Both the position numbers and the translations under genes were made by a program. This document shows positions 1-12,976 of a DNA stretch of 64,000 nucleotides, in pieces. The notes under the pieces are model-generated. The model had not been told where the DNA came from. It did not search any database and worked only from the letters and a program-made list of their open reading frames with translations. The DNA is from Acorus gramineus. Its lineage: Eukaryota > Streptophyta > Magnoliopsida > Acorales > Acoraceae. Where the stretch lies: NCBI GenBank assembly GCA_030737835.1, contig CM060849.1, positions 26,594,311 to 26,658,310 of the forward strand, in the 5' to 3' direction. Within the stretch, counting starts at the first letter, position 1. Each line of letters starts with the position of its first letter.

Positions 1-1
1 G

Positions 2-60
2 TGGACAATTCACCAGGTTGAGATGGATCTCAAACGCTCACTCGAGCAGCCCATCCCATG
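2..60 (+). CDS. Possible C-terminal end of an unidentified gene (partial)
   Basis: Frame 2 stays open from the window edge to a TGA at 58-60 and reads WTIHQVEMDLKRSLEQPIP. The composition looks coding, and the rest of the gene would lie left of the window. It would be convergent with the ADNT1-like gene that ends at 1409. Nineteen residues are too few to name a family, and a chance open frame of this length is quite possible. Confidence 0.3.
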
Positions 61-1408
61 AATTTATTGTTCTATAGTTTCTGGTCAGTTTTTTCCCCTA
101 TTTCTTTCGTTTGGTAAATTGGTTTGAAGTGTATCAGCCGAAGGGGTAAACTACACGCAAAAGGAAATTAGGATAACTGCATCATTTGTTCGCCTTTGCA
201 ATTAACGCTTTGGATTCATTAATTTGAAGGACAGGCTGGAACTCTATGATCATCAAAGGCGAAGTGTTTCAGAAATTTGACATCAAAGTCGTCGGAGTAA
301 GTGCACATCCAAGCTCATCCCCGTCTCACCTCATAACAATGAGTTGCCAATTTGATTTGGTTAAAAATTATTGGACATAGATATGTTGATTGTAATTTAT
401 GTTTGTATGATATCAATTGAAAATGCAGTCCCAACATCACAACCCCTATAAAATCATGTAAGTTTTATCCTCAGTTGTCTCTCTTGACAAATCTTAGAAT
501 TTTTTTGTGGGCCATGCAGTTTTGTTTTTTCATAAAAATATAATCGAGAGAATTATGAGTTGTCCATTCAATACCTCAGTCTGAGAATTATGAGCGCTTC
601 ATTCATAATTTCTTTAAAAAAAACATCATATTAATCAATAGAGCATTGATACACAGTAGTTTATTTTATAGCTTGTTTTACAATTTCATATGTTATGATA
701 TGATAACATCGTATATATTGTATTATTATAATATATAATATTATGTTATAATATATAACCCAATTCTTTTTTATAATTTTTACCATGAAAAAAAAAAATA
801 TATATCCTGATATATACTTTATTTCATATTTATGATTTAAAAAAAATAAAAGAACTATAATTAGATCTCTGTGCCTAATCAATAATAAATCAACACTGTT
901 TAAAGTAAAGATCCAAACAATTCAAATCTTTGGAATTCAATGCACACAACTCTTTAGTATCACATAATAAAGAATTTTCCAGTACGATAGACCCAATGAA
1001 ACATCACATTATTCAAAAAATTTCATTATGTTGTGCAATAAAGCATACCACCAAAGCCTCCGCTATCTCCTATTCCAGAATAACAGCTTAAACATGGAGG
1101 ATTCCATGCCTCAAACACAGGAGGCTATGCGCATTACACGATGCAGCAAGGAGGATACAATTCAGACTGATTTTAAAAAAAATTACAATAAAAAAAACAT
1201 GCCCATAATTATGAGGATGATTTTGAGGTTAAAGCATCCCATCGATTTCTATCCTAACAGGTGGGATCATTTATTGTCAACATGTAGGAATGTTGAAGAG
1301 AAATCCTAAGGAGGGGGGGGGAGGATGATTTTTCTCCAGTGCACTCCTCTCCTTCCACCTACAAAAATAGAAGAGAGTCGCACATCTCGCCTCTCTTTTG
1401 AATTTTTT
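61..1408. other. Intergenic / 3' UTR DNA between convergent genes
   Basis: AT-rich DNA with no convincing gene. The part next to position 60 could be 3' UTR of the gene to the left, and the part next to 1409 could be 3' UTR of the minus-strand carrier gene. A 9-G run lies at about 1312-1320. Short open frames here show no recognisable motif. Confidence 0.5.
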
Positions 1409-3036
1409 TCAGTCTGATATCCTCATTTCTACACCAAGAACATCCTTCACGGCTTCATATGTCACGAATGCTATTGCTATGGATGGAACCACCTGTGGGG
1501 AAAAAAGGGGAATATTTTACACTCAGTTCATTATACAATCCAAAATGCAATCCGCTTATGTTTTCATTTTTTTTAAAAAAAATCATATATCTCATTTAAT
1601 AAGGTATATACTTTTGTAAATGATGAAGTATCAATGAATTGAATGGTTTCATTTATAGAAAATATGAAAATTTTCAACGAGATATATACTTCGATACAAT
1701 GAGTGGAGGGGACTAACGAGGTATATAAGACAGCATTTGAAACTTTAAAAAGGATTAAGTGTAATAGAGCTCAAAAAACAGATGCATGTTCTGAAATTTT
1801 ATTAAAGTACCATTTAATCTTCAAAAATGAACAAGCATCATATTTGCAATAGTTTCAGAGACGAGCATTATCAAAATATGGGGCCTTGGGAGGAGTTGAG
1901 GAAACCTACATTGAACAAATGGTATTGGACTTCATATTTAACAATGTTACAGAAATAGAAGATTGTAACTGCTAACCATTTGAGAAGGGAAAGAATAGAA
2001 ATGTGACAGATACTGGAAATTTTCTATAATTGGGTTGTAAATCGGGAAACTTAAATCAAAACATTGAAAATTTTGGTCATGTCCTGTTATTTTTCTCATT
2101 TACTTCAATTATAGATAAAAAAAAAAAAAAAAACTCCAATGAACTAATTCAGTTCTGCAGACAATTGCGCATGAATGAAAACTTGTGTCCAAAAATGTTA
2201 GGGTTTTTTGGGTACACTGACCTTAACAGAATTGGGGACGAGACCCTTGTAGAGAGCTCCAAAACCTTCATGTCGAACCGTCTTTCTAAAAGCATCAATC
2301 ATACCGGAATATTCAAGTTGTGATTTTGCCCTTCCATCGCCTCTCACAATAACAGCAGCATCCTTCCAGCCAACCATCTGCATTCTGCGACGAATGACAT
2401 CAAGTGGGTAGGCAACAGTCTGACCAACTGTTCCAGCAGCAGCTCCACATGCAAGCCGAGTTGTCACACTCAACTCTCCATCTTCAACTAATCCAAATTG
2501 TTTGGTTTGCACTAACCAGTCCTTTAGAGATTCATACACGGCAAAGTTGAGACCTACATAGGGGACCTGCAAACACAGACAAGCTTAGATAATATTGTCA
2601 CATGCTTGACATCATGTGCAAGAAGAAAACTACAAGGCTACAAGGGAAAACAAAAAACCTGTTTGTTGATAGTTTTAAGCGGCAGCACATCAATATTTTT
2701 CAAAATCCATCAAAACGGTTGCAGGCACGAATAAAAGACAAACAAAGCATAAAATTTTCTCACACCAAAAGCCAAACCCTTTAAAGCCATGGAAGGTCAA
2801 GTCAATTGCAACAGCAGTGTGGAAAGATCAGACAAAAATATTAGCAGCAAGTTGTGAAGTGGTAAAGAAAGAAAACTTCCAAGCATAAAAAATCCAACAA
2901 GATTGCATGATTCAGTATCAGTATCATTATTTTTCGGAGTTATGCTTGACAAGGGTAAATTATACAAGGTAGTAGAATATTAAACTTGACAATGGTTCTG
3001 TCTAACACTTATCCAAATCACACACACTGCGCGCAC

Positions 3037-3067
<31 letters not shown>

Positions 3068-6000
3068 AAAAAAAAAAATCCCAATTTTGCAAGTGAAGAT
3101 GTCTCTTTTAGCTGTGCATACTAAGTAATACTCCTTGGTATTGAGTTCAGCAAGTTCACTTTTAATGAAATGCCTTGAAGATGTTCATTGATTTCTTGTT
3201 TACTATGCCGATGATTAATAGCAGTTGGCATTAATAGCATTGGTTAATCAGTAACGTATCAAAACAACCACATATCAACTACGTCTACTAGCTACTATAA
3301 GGAGGGAAATTAAAATAGATAAAAGAAAATTGCACAATGGTCTTTAGATGACACTAATACCATCAAGTAATGGAAGACTTCAAAAATGAACCAGGTGAAT
3401 AATCTAAGAATTACATGGATGATGAATTATTTAAACAGGAGAGAATTGTTAAGCTTACAACTCCAATAACTGATGGAAGCCATCCTTTGTAGAGAGCCCG
3501 AAAACCTTCTTCTACATAGACAGTTCTTAATGCATGAATCATTCCTCTATACTGGTATGGTGACTTTTCTGTCTGGAAATAGATTAATAAATAACTAAAA
3601 CTGAATTTGAATTTTTTTTAATAAAGAATCAACACAGAACTCCGTCACCTAAGCCATTCGCAATAAAAATTCAGAGGACAAGAAATTACTGAAAAGAGTA
3701 TTACCTGGACGGTGATTCTGCCTCGTACCATATCCATAGGATAAGTTGCTGACATAGCAATTATTCCAGCACATGCTCCAGCTCCAAGGCGCAACAGAGG
3801 ACTTAGCTGAGCATCTTCTGCAGAAAATCAGCAGAAGGACAAACAACTCATGTTAGAATCATAAACACGATGGCACATTTCAGAGTCCACTCTATAGAAA
3901 CATAAATCAACTTCATAGTCAGCTTCTTATGTAGCATGAATAAATAACTGACATTTAAACAGCACAAGGATGTGATGGAATGGAAGTTGAATGATTAATG
4001 ACTCTTGGAAGTAATTTTACAAACTAAAACCACTTTTGTTTATATGGATTCTGCCACTCCCAGCTGTCCAAACCTATATCAGATCATCATCCCCATAACT
4101 TAAATGCCAGCCATAACCAAAATTTAGTTCCCACCTAGAGCATACACTATTACATCTGCCAATCTTTTGGTTTCCACCTAGTCTGCAATATGCATTGCCT
4201 AATGCAATCTAAATAAGGAAAACAACACTTCAAGTATCATCAAGTAATGGGAGTCCCTCTGATATCAAAAAAAAAAAAAAGTATCATCAAGTAATTTTGA
4301 TGTACCAGCATGGCATTGTTGACCTAATTCTATGTTTATATAATAGGCACACCGAGACAAATAATAACACTGAATGTTACCACATGGTGCAAAAACTACA
4401 ACATGGAGATCATGAAAATTAACTATGCTGCAGGGAAAATCCCTATTCTCAAGCTCGAGTTGTCACTGTCACTATATATTTAACATGTTATTTGATTGTT
4501 TTCTGTCAATCTTACCAATGAGAGAAAAACTTGTTCCTAAGCAACAACAAGACAGACTTTGAACATTCCAAGTAGAAGAGGTTAGAATTTGACAAAGAAA
4601 TCTTCTCCAGAAAAGTCATTTGCTATTTGTTACAGTCGTAAAGCTGTCTGTCCATAACAAGAGCAAATCAATGCAGCTCCACTCTGTATAGCAATACTTA
4701 GGACAAGAACCCCAAGGCATGAGTTATGTGGTATAACAATATTCATAAGGTTTATAGACCAGGCATATAATACGATGAAGATATCCAAATGAGAAAGAAT
4801 AGGATCTATAAGTTTAAAAGAACCTGGTATATACACCATGACACTATGGAACCAAAACAAGAAAAAATGTTCATTCCTTACGCCTCAATAAACAGGGTTT
4901 TTGACATGGTTACAATTCAACAAATAAGAATTCCAACCTTTGTTACCTACTTACCTAATACTCCAAATTATTGATTAATTCATGTACTAAATGCGCATTT
5001 TTCTTTAAAAGTTCAATATCCATTTAGATCATGTCCCATTAATAATACGTCTTTTCAATATTCACACATTAAATGGATTAAATATTTATTAAATGCATAA
5101 GATATATTTTATTTATGCAACAGAATTAGAACCAAAAGGAAAAATTGATCGACCAGGCCTTGCTCTACTAGGTTTTAATGTCAGTTAAGATGATTTAACT
5201 TAAACTCAAATGTTATAACATGAACCCCAAAGTATATGTAATATTTTGATGTAATAAAATCATTGAGAGATTGTGGATTTGATTGGTGATTTTGCATATC
5301 ATAAATAATTTTTCTACTTATGTAAATCCTTATTTTTCGAAAATTTTCCAGATTTTTTCCCAAAGTTAACCTGAATATTGCAATTATGGATTTTTGTGCT
5401 TACTACTTTACGAATAACACCCAATTCCAAACTGGTGACAGGAGCAGGCACTACATCATATGCCAAGAGGCACATTCATCATATACCAAAAAGCAATAAA
5501 AAAAATATACATATGAATATATTTTTCTTGTCTGCCCATGCTTTTCATACATTTGTACATGTCCAATTCCAGTACCAATAAGAGTGGTGACATCGCCATG
5601 ACATGCAAAGCGGTGGTGGAGAACAGAGATGCAAGACAAGAATATTGCTTGAATTGTGACTGTAATCATTCACATCATTCATAAGAAGCTTAGATCAGAT
5701 AGCATTAATCTGTACAGAGGCCGTTTTAAATTCACTGGTCAGATTAAGTGTACATCAGTCCTCAGAATAAAATGTTTATCTTTAAAAGGGGCAGTTTAAA
5801 GAAATTTGTATTATATCAGAATAAAAGCCAGATGCATCACAAATGAATTCCATGCAATCAATGATACAATGGTAAAAGTGATGGGGCATACCATTTCCAG
5901 TTTGTCGCCGATAATACCATAGTATCCCACTGTTACAGAATCACACAAGATTAGTAAACAAAAGTGTGAAATAGACTACATATATGGCTTTGGAACCATA

Positions 6001-9000
6001 ATTCACAAAAAGAAAAAAAAAACATCAATAAATCACTTAAATATTGGATAACTGGTATGCAGTGCAGGAACAAATTTCATATTTGAAAGTAAAGATCTAA
6101 ACTTCAAATATATTTTTGCAGCAGCATATTCAACTATTTATTCAAATTAAAGGTGAAACAAAATTAAAAAAAAAAACAAAACAAAAATGAAATACTAGAT
6201 GGCACCTCTACACTTTATCAATCTGAGATGCAGAACAACTGCATCTATCACATAGGATGGAGATGCACGACTGAAAGAATCACGAAATGTACAACTATTT
6301 AATTTAAAATAGGATAAAAAATGTAAGTCTCAATCACAACTCGCATGTGTCGACATAGTTTAAAAAGTAACATCTAAATTCTATTCATCTTATTGCAAAA
6401 TAAAGGTTTTACAAAAAAAAACAAAGAAAAGACAAGCGTCCCACACCTTGCTGCTTGTTCATAGCTAAAGAACTTAACAGCTGAGTTTGGGACGATGCGT
6501 GCACAATTGGTGCCATTGCCTTTAAATAGCCCTCGAAACCCCTCAATTCGCCATATATACTTCAGTCCTTGAACTGTTCCATTATACTTAATATTGTGAG
6601 GATTCTGGACCTGTATTTCACAGTATAGCCAAGCACAATTTAGAATACAAAAGCAAATTGGCATTAGCTTTTCCAATAAATTTTATTTCCCTTTCCGAAA
6701 GAAAGAGTTTGGCAAATTAAAGATCCTTAACACACTAGCATTCTACACATACACAAAGATAACTGAAACCAAATATATCACAATTGACTTCATGCGAGTT
6801 ATACAACACAAACAAAGATGTGTCATTTAGAAATTCTCATATGTCATCTTTGGAAAAGAAAAGAAGGAAAATAAATTCTCATTTGCACTGGCCAACATTT
6901 CTGCAACCCGTCATATTTAGGAAGCCATCTGACAGGTTCAACAGAAAGGGATGAGTGCCCAATTTTTTCTTTTTTTGAAGAAAAAATGCCCCACATTATT
7001 TAAACCATTAACAATAAATATGGCATCATTGAATTGAATATTTTAGAGAGATGAATAATATAACATAGAGGCATCATGTAGCAATCCTGATCTCTGGTAG
7101 AAAATTGTGGGATAATTGGACGTTTCTATCATGCATTGAATCCATTTCAATCGTGTCTGACACTGGTATAGTGTAGCGCGTACAATGTGGGTTTGTCATT
7201 TGTGCCAGCTTTATATCATAGGAATAAGGAAGTATGTTTCACAAATATGAAATATTACAATAAGCCAGCGGAATTTACATATAATTTGTTTTTGGAGAGT
7301 GTATTGACGTATATAACACTAAAAAAAATATCCCAAAATGAAAGTCCAAGGATTCAGGTAAAGGTAAAAAACTCATCCTGGGGGAAATACTGCAATAGGC
7401 AGTAACTCCTCTTCATAAAGAAGTCAAGATAGAGGAACATCAAATCCTTGCATCAGAAACATCAGACAAACTGAGCACCATTACAAAAAGACCGAACAAT
7501 AAAAGCTAATTGCTCCAATAGACTTAACTGGACATAATTTTGTCATATTATGTATCGTCACTTCATAAAAATTATTACGCTTAAATAGCCATACAATTAT
7601 GTAATAAATATACTTTCTTAAGTAAATGGGAGACAATATTCATAATACATCCCCTATCCACACAGCATACACAGAGAGAACCTAGAAAAAGAGTCAATTC
7701 GAGAGAAATTTATAAGTATTAAAAAAAAGACCACAATATTAATTTTGTTACTTTTACATCACATGTTGAATTGCAGCAACACTACTGGATTGCCAGGGAT
7801 ATATTGAACTTAAAGCAAGCAGTTAAGAATGAAAATATTTTAGAGGGATAGAGAAACAAAGGATGCAAGCTCAAAATAAGCAAATGAACAGCTACAGTAC
7901 AAGGTAAACAAACAAGAATCACAATTCATAAATTACCTGAAGTAAGATTTTTAAGCGCTCCAATGGAGCAACAGCAGTGCGTGACCTACAAGAAAAAATC
8001 CATAAATTAATTCCACCATCTCAACATCATGTTTAGTGAATATAATGAGAAAATGACTACTAACAGCACAACACATACCTGCCTCCTGACTATTACATTC
8101 CAAGTCCAGAATACCACATTGAAAGGAAAAAATGCACAAAATAAATCCATATCAATGTTTCAATTTGCGACCATCGTAAAAGAGGTAGATCATAATGATT
8201 TCCAAGCAGCAATTTTTTCTTCGTTGTAGGCCTGTAGCAAGTCCAAGAAGGTATTTTTATGCTTGCAAAAGTAAGTTATAAAGCCCTCACATAAGCAATT
8301 TCCGATATCATATACTTTATTTCCTCGTGATACAAGCATTTTCTGATATCATATACTTTATTTCCTCGTGATATAAGCAATTTCCGATATCGTATACTTT
8401 ATTTCCTTGTGATTTCAGTAATTATTATAAATAAAACACTAAGAGAGAAAATATAAGGGACGGTTTGATAACTATTCTCATTCTCCTTCTGTTGGAACGC
8501 CCATGTAAATGACGTTTCGAATCCTTTATTTGTGTGGCCATTCCTGGGCAACCCTTGATTTCTCCTTCCCATGGAATCCATTAAAATCCGATGGATGGAG
8601 AAATTCTCCTTCTAAATCAGATTCACAAAACTAGCCCTAATAAGTGTAGTCCTGACAACCGAGAACTAAAAAATATCATTTGTATACACTGTTTAAATTT
8701 CAACCCTGCAAGCCAAAAAACAGTCTCCTCAAGAATGGATTCAACTTCCATATACAGCAATCCATTTGAACAGGGAATAATATCAATTGACCATGATTTG
8801 TAGCATCCACATGTAATTCAGTTTGTATTCTTCATTGCCTCATTGGACACATTTCTTCATCTTCAAGAAAATCCAATGATCAAGCTAAAAAATTGCAAAA
8901 ACTATTGAACCCTAAGCAACAACATATAAGTTACTTCGGTATTTGTGAGCAACTAAGACAGACCAATAATATGATAAGCATAGAGGCAAAAAAAAAAAAA

Positions 9001-9551
9001 TTATTATTAAAATTAAAACAAGGATTTTCTGCAAAACATCAAAGAAATATAAGATATTATAAGTCTACCGATGATCGTTGGAATAAAAATTCCTATTATA
9101 TCACGATGAAATAGTGCTATCAATGAATAAAAAAATGTTCCTACCAAAAGCCTTCCAAACACTGCTATACCACGAACCTCTAAAACCCTAATTAGGGTTT
9201 ATCAGAAGAAAAAAAACATAATCCCCAAAATCAGATCAATAAAAACCAGACTACGGATCTCAGTCAAAGAGTTCAAACCGTCAATTAAACCAAAAAAGAA
9301 AACAAACAGAACAAAAGCAACCACAACAACAGAATAAAAAAAGAGGATCGGAGAAGTCCGGGAACTAAAAGGGGTACTCACACTCCACCGGCGACTCCAC
9401 CGGCGACGAGAGACTTGCAGACGCTGAGAATCGCGTGACCGGGCGCCTTCACCCCCTCCCTCGCGAGCTTCGCCTCCTCCGCCGCCAGGTTCACGAACGT
9501 CGTCACCGCCGACTCGCCCGTGCTCTTCCCCACCACATCCTCCGACGCCAT
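1409..9551 (-). CDS. ADNT1: Mitochondrial adenine nucleotide transporter, ADNT1-type (SLC25 family)
   Basis: Inner-membrane carrier. The Arabidopsis ADNT1 it resembles exchanges AMP for matrix ADP/ATP. Minus-strand exons: 9551-9382, 7985-7937, 6610-6447, 5929-5892, 3817-3705, 3572-3459, 2566-2222, 1492-1409. They sum to 1077 nt (358 aa plus TGA), close to the roughly 350 aa usual for ADNT1, and all joints keep frame with GT/AG. The three carrier signatures are present: PLERLK (64-69), PMDMVR (167-172) and PLDVIR (270-275). The stretch VQNPHNIKYNGTVQGLK near residue 74 and the C-terminal VEMRISD are typical of ADNT1. The start is the first ATG of the GC-rich exon 1 (MASEDVV). The terminal coding exon is only 84 nt and lies about 730 bp beyond exon 7. 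No break is seen, so the gene looks functional. Transport specificity is inferred from family similarity. Confidence 0.95.
3036..3078. repeat. C22-A21 double homopolymer in ADNT1-like intron
   Basis: Twenty-two C followed by twenty-one A, in the intron between exons 6 and 7. On the transcribed strand it reads T-run then G-run, so it could look like a strong pyrimidine/purine switch, but it is far from the splice acceptor. The exact lengths may be assembly artefacts. Confidence 0.9.
8291..8413. repeat. 41-bp tandem repeat, three units, in ADNT1-like intron 1
   Basis: Units begin at about 8291, 8332 and 8373. Each carries GATATC(A/G)TATACTTTATTTCC followed by T(C/T)GTGAT. The copies differ at only a few positions. 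The repeat lies between exon 1 and exon 2, with no coding role apparent. Confidence 0.85.
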
Positions 9552-9774
9552 AGAAAACCCCCTCCAACAACAGATCGAATGGAGACGGGAGAGATGGCGA
9601 GGTCACGATCGGGTCCCGTCGACCAACGGCGCTTCCTCCCCCCACTCGGACTCTCCTCCTCCGGCCGCGTCGGAGAGTGAGAGAAAGAGTTGTTAATATG
9701 CGCCGCCGAAAAAAACGGGGCTTCGATCAGTGGCGGCGATTCGTTGCGGTGTTTGTTTTTCTTTTGGCTTTTTT

Positions 9775-9793
9775 TCTCTCTCTCTCTCTCTCT
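9775..9793. repeat. CT microsatellite upstream of ADNT1-like start
   Basis: A (TC)n run about 225-240 bp upstream of the ATG. On the minus strand it reads GA repeats. In plants such tracts are common in 5' leaders and core promoters. No TATA box is evident in the GC-rich region between it and the start codon. Confidence 0.75.
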
Positions 9794-11108
9794 AAAAATG
9801 GAAAGGAAAACCTAGGTGACGGAGTTCGTACAATAACGGGCTACGTATAATTACTAGAATACCCTTACTCATTACACTTTACGAACGTCCTGGTTTGAAA
9901 TCCTGAGCGTTGGATTGGTGGGTTTTCGGAGGGGATACTGGAGTGATATGGAATTGGTTTGTTATGGTGGGGATATTTAAGTAAAATCAGTTATTGAGAG
10001 GTGTGGATATTAGGGTTCCGCTGTTGGACGTTATCGTTGGAGCACCGCACGTGTGAACTGTTTGTGTCATGAATAAATAAATGGATATAAAAAGGTGTTA
10101 TCTGAAATTCCAGAATACAGTGAGAGAATTTATACTTTCTTTTGTTTTTACGAATTCTAATGAAAAGCTGAATAAGTGAAGAATATGTGACATTGGATTG
10201 GGAGTTTATTGAGACTGAGTGGTGATGAATAACTATGGTATTGAATGTTGCCGCGTGTCCTGGACATGTCTTTTCGGAATCGTATGTCTGTCACGTATTT
10301 TCAGATGTCATGATGTGTTCACTGTTTAATGGATCATTTCTTTTTTATTTTCATCGTATTTTGCTTTTGCTGCAATGTATAAAATCATTTTTTCAAATCA
10401 ATCATCTGAGGATATTGTTTGAAAAAAATTATTTTTCAATTTTAATTACAGTCTATACTTATTTTAAAAACTTTTAAATAGTGTATGTCTAATATTATAT
10501 TTTTATAAAAATAGAATATATATTTTTAATAAATTGTATAAAAAATATTTATTAAAATATATATCTTGTTAATGTAAGTATGTTCCGATGATTTTCTATC
10601 AATTTGTATGAGTCTAGAATTGAAACTAAAAAAAAAAAAAAGCTACCTGACAACACTCATATTATATACCTCCTTATTATCTTTCACTCACTATTTAGTA
10701 ATAAATCCCTTTCAAAGATTAATAAAAAAATCAAACTATTTAATGATAGGTTCTTCACGGGGACTGATAAAGAATATATCATTTCAATATGAAGACTTAA
10801 ACTATAATATAAAGAATTGAGAAATTGATCACCAGATCATATAGTTTACGAAAACTTAAAAATAAAAAAACTCAATTTTTTTTTTTTTATAAATAATATT
10901 ACTCGATTTATTAGAATATATATATTTCATTTTGTATACATATTTCATTAATTGAAGAATATGATATAAAAAAAGGGTTTTGATATCCCCACCGTCCTGA
11001 TTGTGTTACCCGTAACCTTTTATTACATAAGATTTATCGGCCATTCATCTTTTTTTATATACCTTTAGCCCACCACTATTCATCTTCCTTTTATTTTACC
11101 TAAACTAA
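9794..11108. other. AT-rich intergenic DNA upstream of ADNT1-like gene
   Basis: I see no gene. The DNA is AT-rich with A and T runs. The open frames here have low-complexity Ile/Phe/Lys-rich translations and no motif. Any distal promoter elements of the minus-strand carrier gene would lie in the left part. Confidence 0.5.
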
Positions 11109-11365
11109 TTTTTTTTTTTTAATGGAAAGGTAGAGTATAGCTTTTTCATTAAAAGCAAATGCCCAAAAGTGGATAAAACTAGCTGATGAACAACCCAACT
11201 AGGAAATCCAACAAACATAATTTAAAAGCAAAGAAAAACAAAGCAGAAGAGGTTTCTGCCGGTCCAAGAGGACAACAGAGACCATCGATGATCCCCAGTT
11301 TGACCCTAAGAAAACCAATTTTTGCACCCATACAGGCTCGACCCCAAGCTTTGATGAAGTACACC
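11109..11365 (-). mobile_element. LINE (non-LTR retrotransposon) 3' tail, 5'-truncated
   Basis: A T12 run at 11109-11120 is a poly(A) tail on the minus strand. Upstream of it, the minus strand translates with VYFIKAWGRACMGAKIGF. This aligns with FIKEWGTCMGGASSIIF in the better preserved LINE tail at 27.1 kb. The shared pattern (aromatic-IK-x-W-G-x-C-MG) is the extreme C-terminus of the plant LINE reverse-transcriptase polyprotein after its zf-RVT domain. The piece is heavily 5'-truncated and non-functional. Confidence 0.6.
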
Positions 11366-11536
11366 GTGGATTCTCAAACATTTTCAGGATACACTCTAGT
11401 ATTATAGAATACCGGATTGTTACAAGTAAGTTAGAGTGCTCATCCGACTGATCATGGGGACCAAGAATTGTTGTTGAGTTTATTAACCTAATTAATCTCA
11501 AATAAACCTCCAACCTTGGGCAATTATCAACCCGTA

Positions 11537-11836
11537 GGGCTAGTTTGAAAAAGAGTTAAGGTTTTGAGAATAAGTTGTCTTAATTTTAGAGGATAAAAAA
11601 TCCATTAATTTTGTTCATATTTACATTTGTCAAAATTGGAATAAAAAGTGAAGATAAATGTTATCACAGTCTTTAAGTGGAACAAAATATCCTAATTTCA
11701 TTTTAAAATTAGGACAACTGTCCGCAGTTTATCCTGATTATTTTTTTATATCAAACAGGAATAAACCGTCCTCCAACTCACTTATCCTCGTAATTACCAC
11801 TTATCCCAACACTTATCCCCTTGTCAAAGTAGCCCC
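11537..11836. mobile_element. MITE-like element, family shared with 39045-39342
   Basis: About 300 bp bounded by imperfect inverted ends: GGGCTAGTTTGAAAA on the left and TTGTCAAAGTAGCCCC on the right. Read in reverse it is similar over its length to 39045-39342, including a shared TGTTTGATATAAAAA stretch. It has no coding capacity. The superfamily is uncertain because no clear target-site duplication is visible. Confidence 0.6.
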
Positions 11837-11897
11837 TAGAGTTGCCTGCAAATCAAATCTGTTAACAAAAAAACAATCAAACAAGAAGATTAAATAA

Positions 11898-12715
11898 CAA
11901 GAAATCTATATGTTGCGCAACCTTCTTTCTTAGTTGGTGTTTCCTTTAAAATTTTATCAGAGTTTTCTTTGGTCAGATATGCAAATTAATTTCATCATCA
12001 TCCAAATGCAACAATCAATGATTAATCAGTGAATAGTTGAAATTCAAAACACAGGCCTCATCACTTTAAAATGACACTCGCAGAGCAGTCACATTCCACC
12101 AGTCCAAGATGAATTCCATAAACAAACCAGTTCAACATTCATGTTCATGTGTAGAAACATCAGAAGGAGAACCAATCATAATAAGTCATTCAAAGTTTAA
12201 CCACCACATACATATTCCAGTACAAATATCATTTGTTCTTCAAATTTTAGTTAAAGATCATGATCACTGAATACGTATTATGTAACAACTCACCGTCATC
12301 TACTATTGAAACAAGCAAACACACAATTAAAATAAATCAAACTCCATAAAATTAAAAAACATGAAATTATATTATTATAAACTGTAAAAGCAAGCATTAC
12401 CTTGTACTTCGAAACCTCCTTCACATCACCCTTAGTGAAGATCAACCCTAACATTTCCCTAGTCCAATCACAAAACCAATCAATCCAAACCCTAACAACA
12501 ATAAGAACAACAATAAGAACAACAACAACAACAACAACAAAAACCAAATCAAGATCAAGAAAACCTACAGTCCAATGTGATCAGTGTCTTCTCCGGCTTG
12601 ATCACTGCAACCCAATGGACCTTTTTGGAAGAGAAAAACTGAAAAAGAGGGAAGAGAGAGAAACCTTTGTGTGAAATAATGGGTAGGTGGTGGGATTTGT
12701 GTTTGATTTGAGAGG
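11898..12715 (-). other. Possible small unrecognised transcription unit
   Basis: Downstream of a minus-strand TATA box at 12716-12723, the minus strand shows a leader-like sequence with short CT tracts. It has an ATG at 12461, an open frame MLGLIFTKGDVKEVSKYK, a donor (AAG|GTAATG) at about 12407 and a possible acceptor (CAATAG) near 12294. If spliced in phase 0, the next codon is TAG, giving an 18-residue peptide. I do not recognise it. It could be the 5' end of an unidentified gene, a non-coding RNA, or chance. Confidence 0.25.
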
Positions 12716-12723
12716 TATTTATA
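12716..12723 (-). promoter_or_regulatory. TATA box (TATAAATA) on the minus strand
   Basis: The minus strand reads CCTCTATAAATACCTC, a canonical plant TATA context in moderately GC-balanced DNA, so it stands out from the surrounding AT-rich spacer. It would drive leftward transcription starting near 12690. No conserved gene has been identified downstream. Confidence 0.4.
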
Positions 12724-12976
12724 GAGGTGTGGGTTTTGGTGTAAATAAAATGAAAGAATGTGGGATTAACAGGGTTGTGTGTAAAATAATACGAGAGTTG
12801 AGAATATCCGATCTCTTTAAAAATAAAATAAAAATGAATCATTTTTTTTTACGGTAAAATAGATGGAGAGTAACATTTTTTTTTTTTCTATTTAAAAATT
12901 TCACGATTGAAATACATTCAAGAACGGGCCTTAATAGATGGGTTTCAGATTCAAGCCCAGCCCATGAAAATGGCAG

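Noticed and set aside
9202-9645. 147-residue minus-strand open frame over ADNT1-like exon 1
   Set aside because: It is an alternative frame of the GC-rich first exon and its flanks, with Gly/Arg-rich low complexity. The frame starting at 9551 matches the carrier family instead.
12555-12842. 95-residue minus-strand open frame with VHWVAVIKPEKTLITLDC
   Set aside because: It spans the TATA box and leader, so its start would be upstream of the likely transcript. The apparent motif is not recognised.
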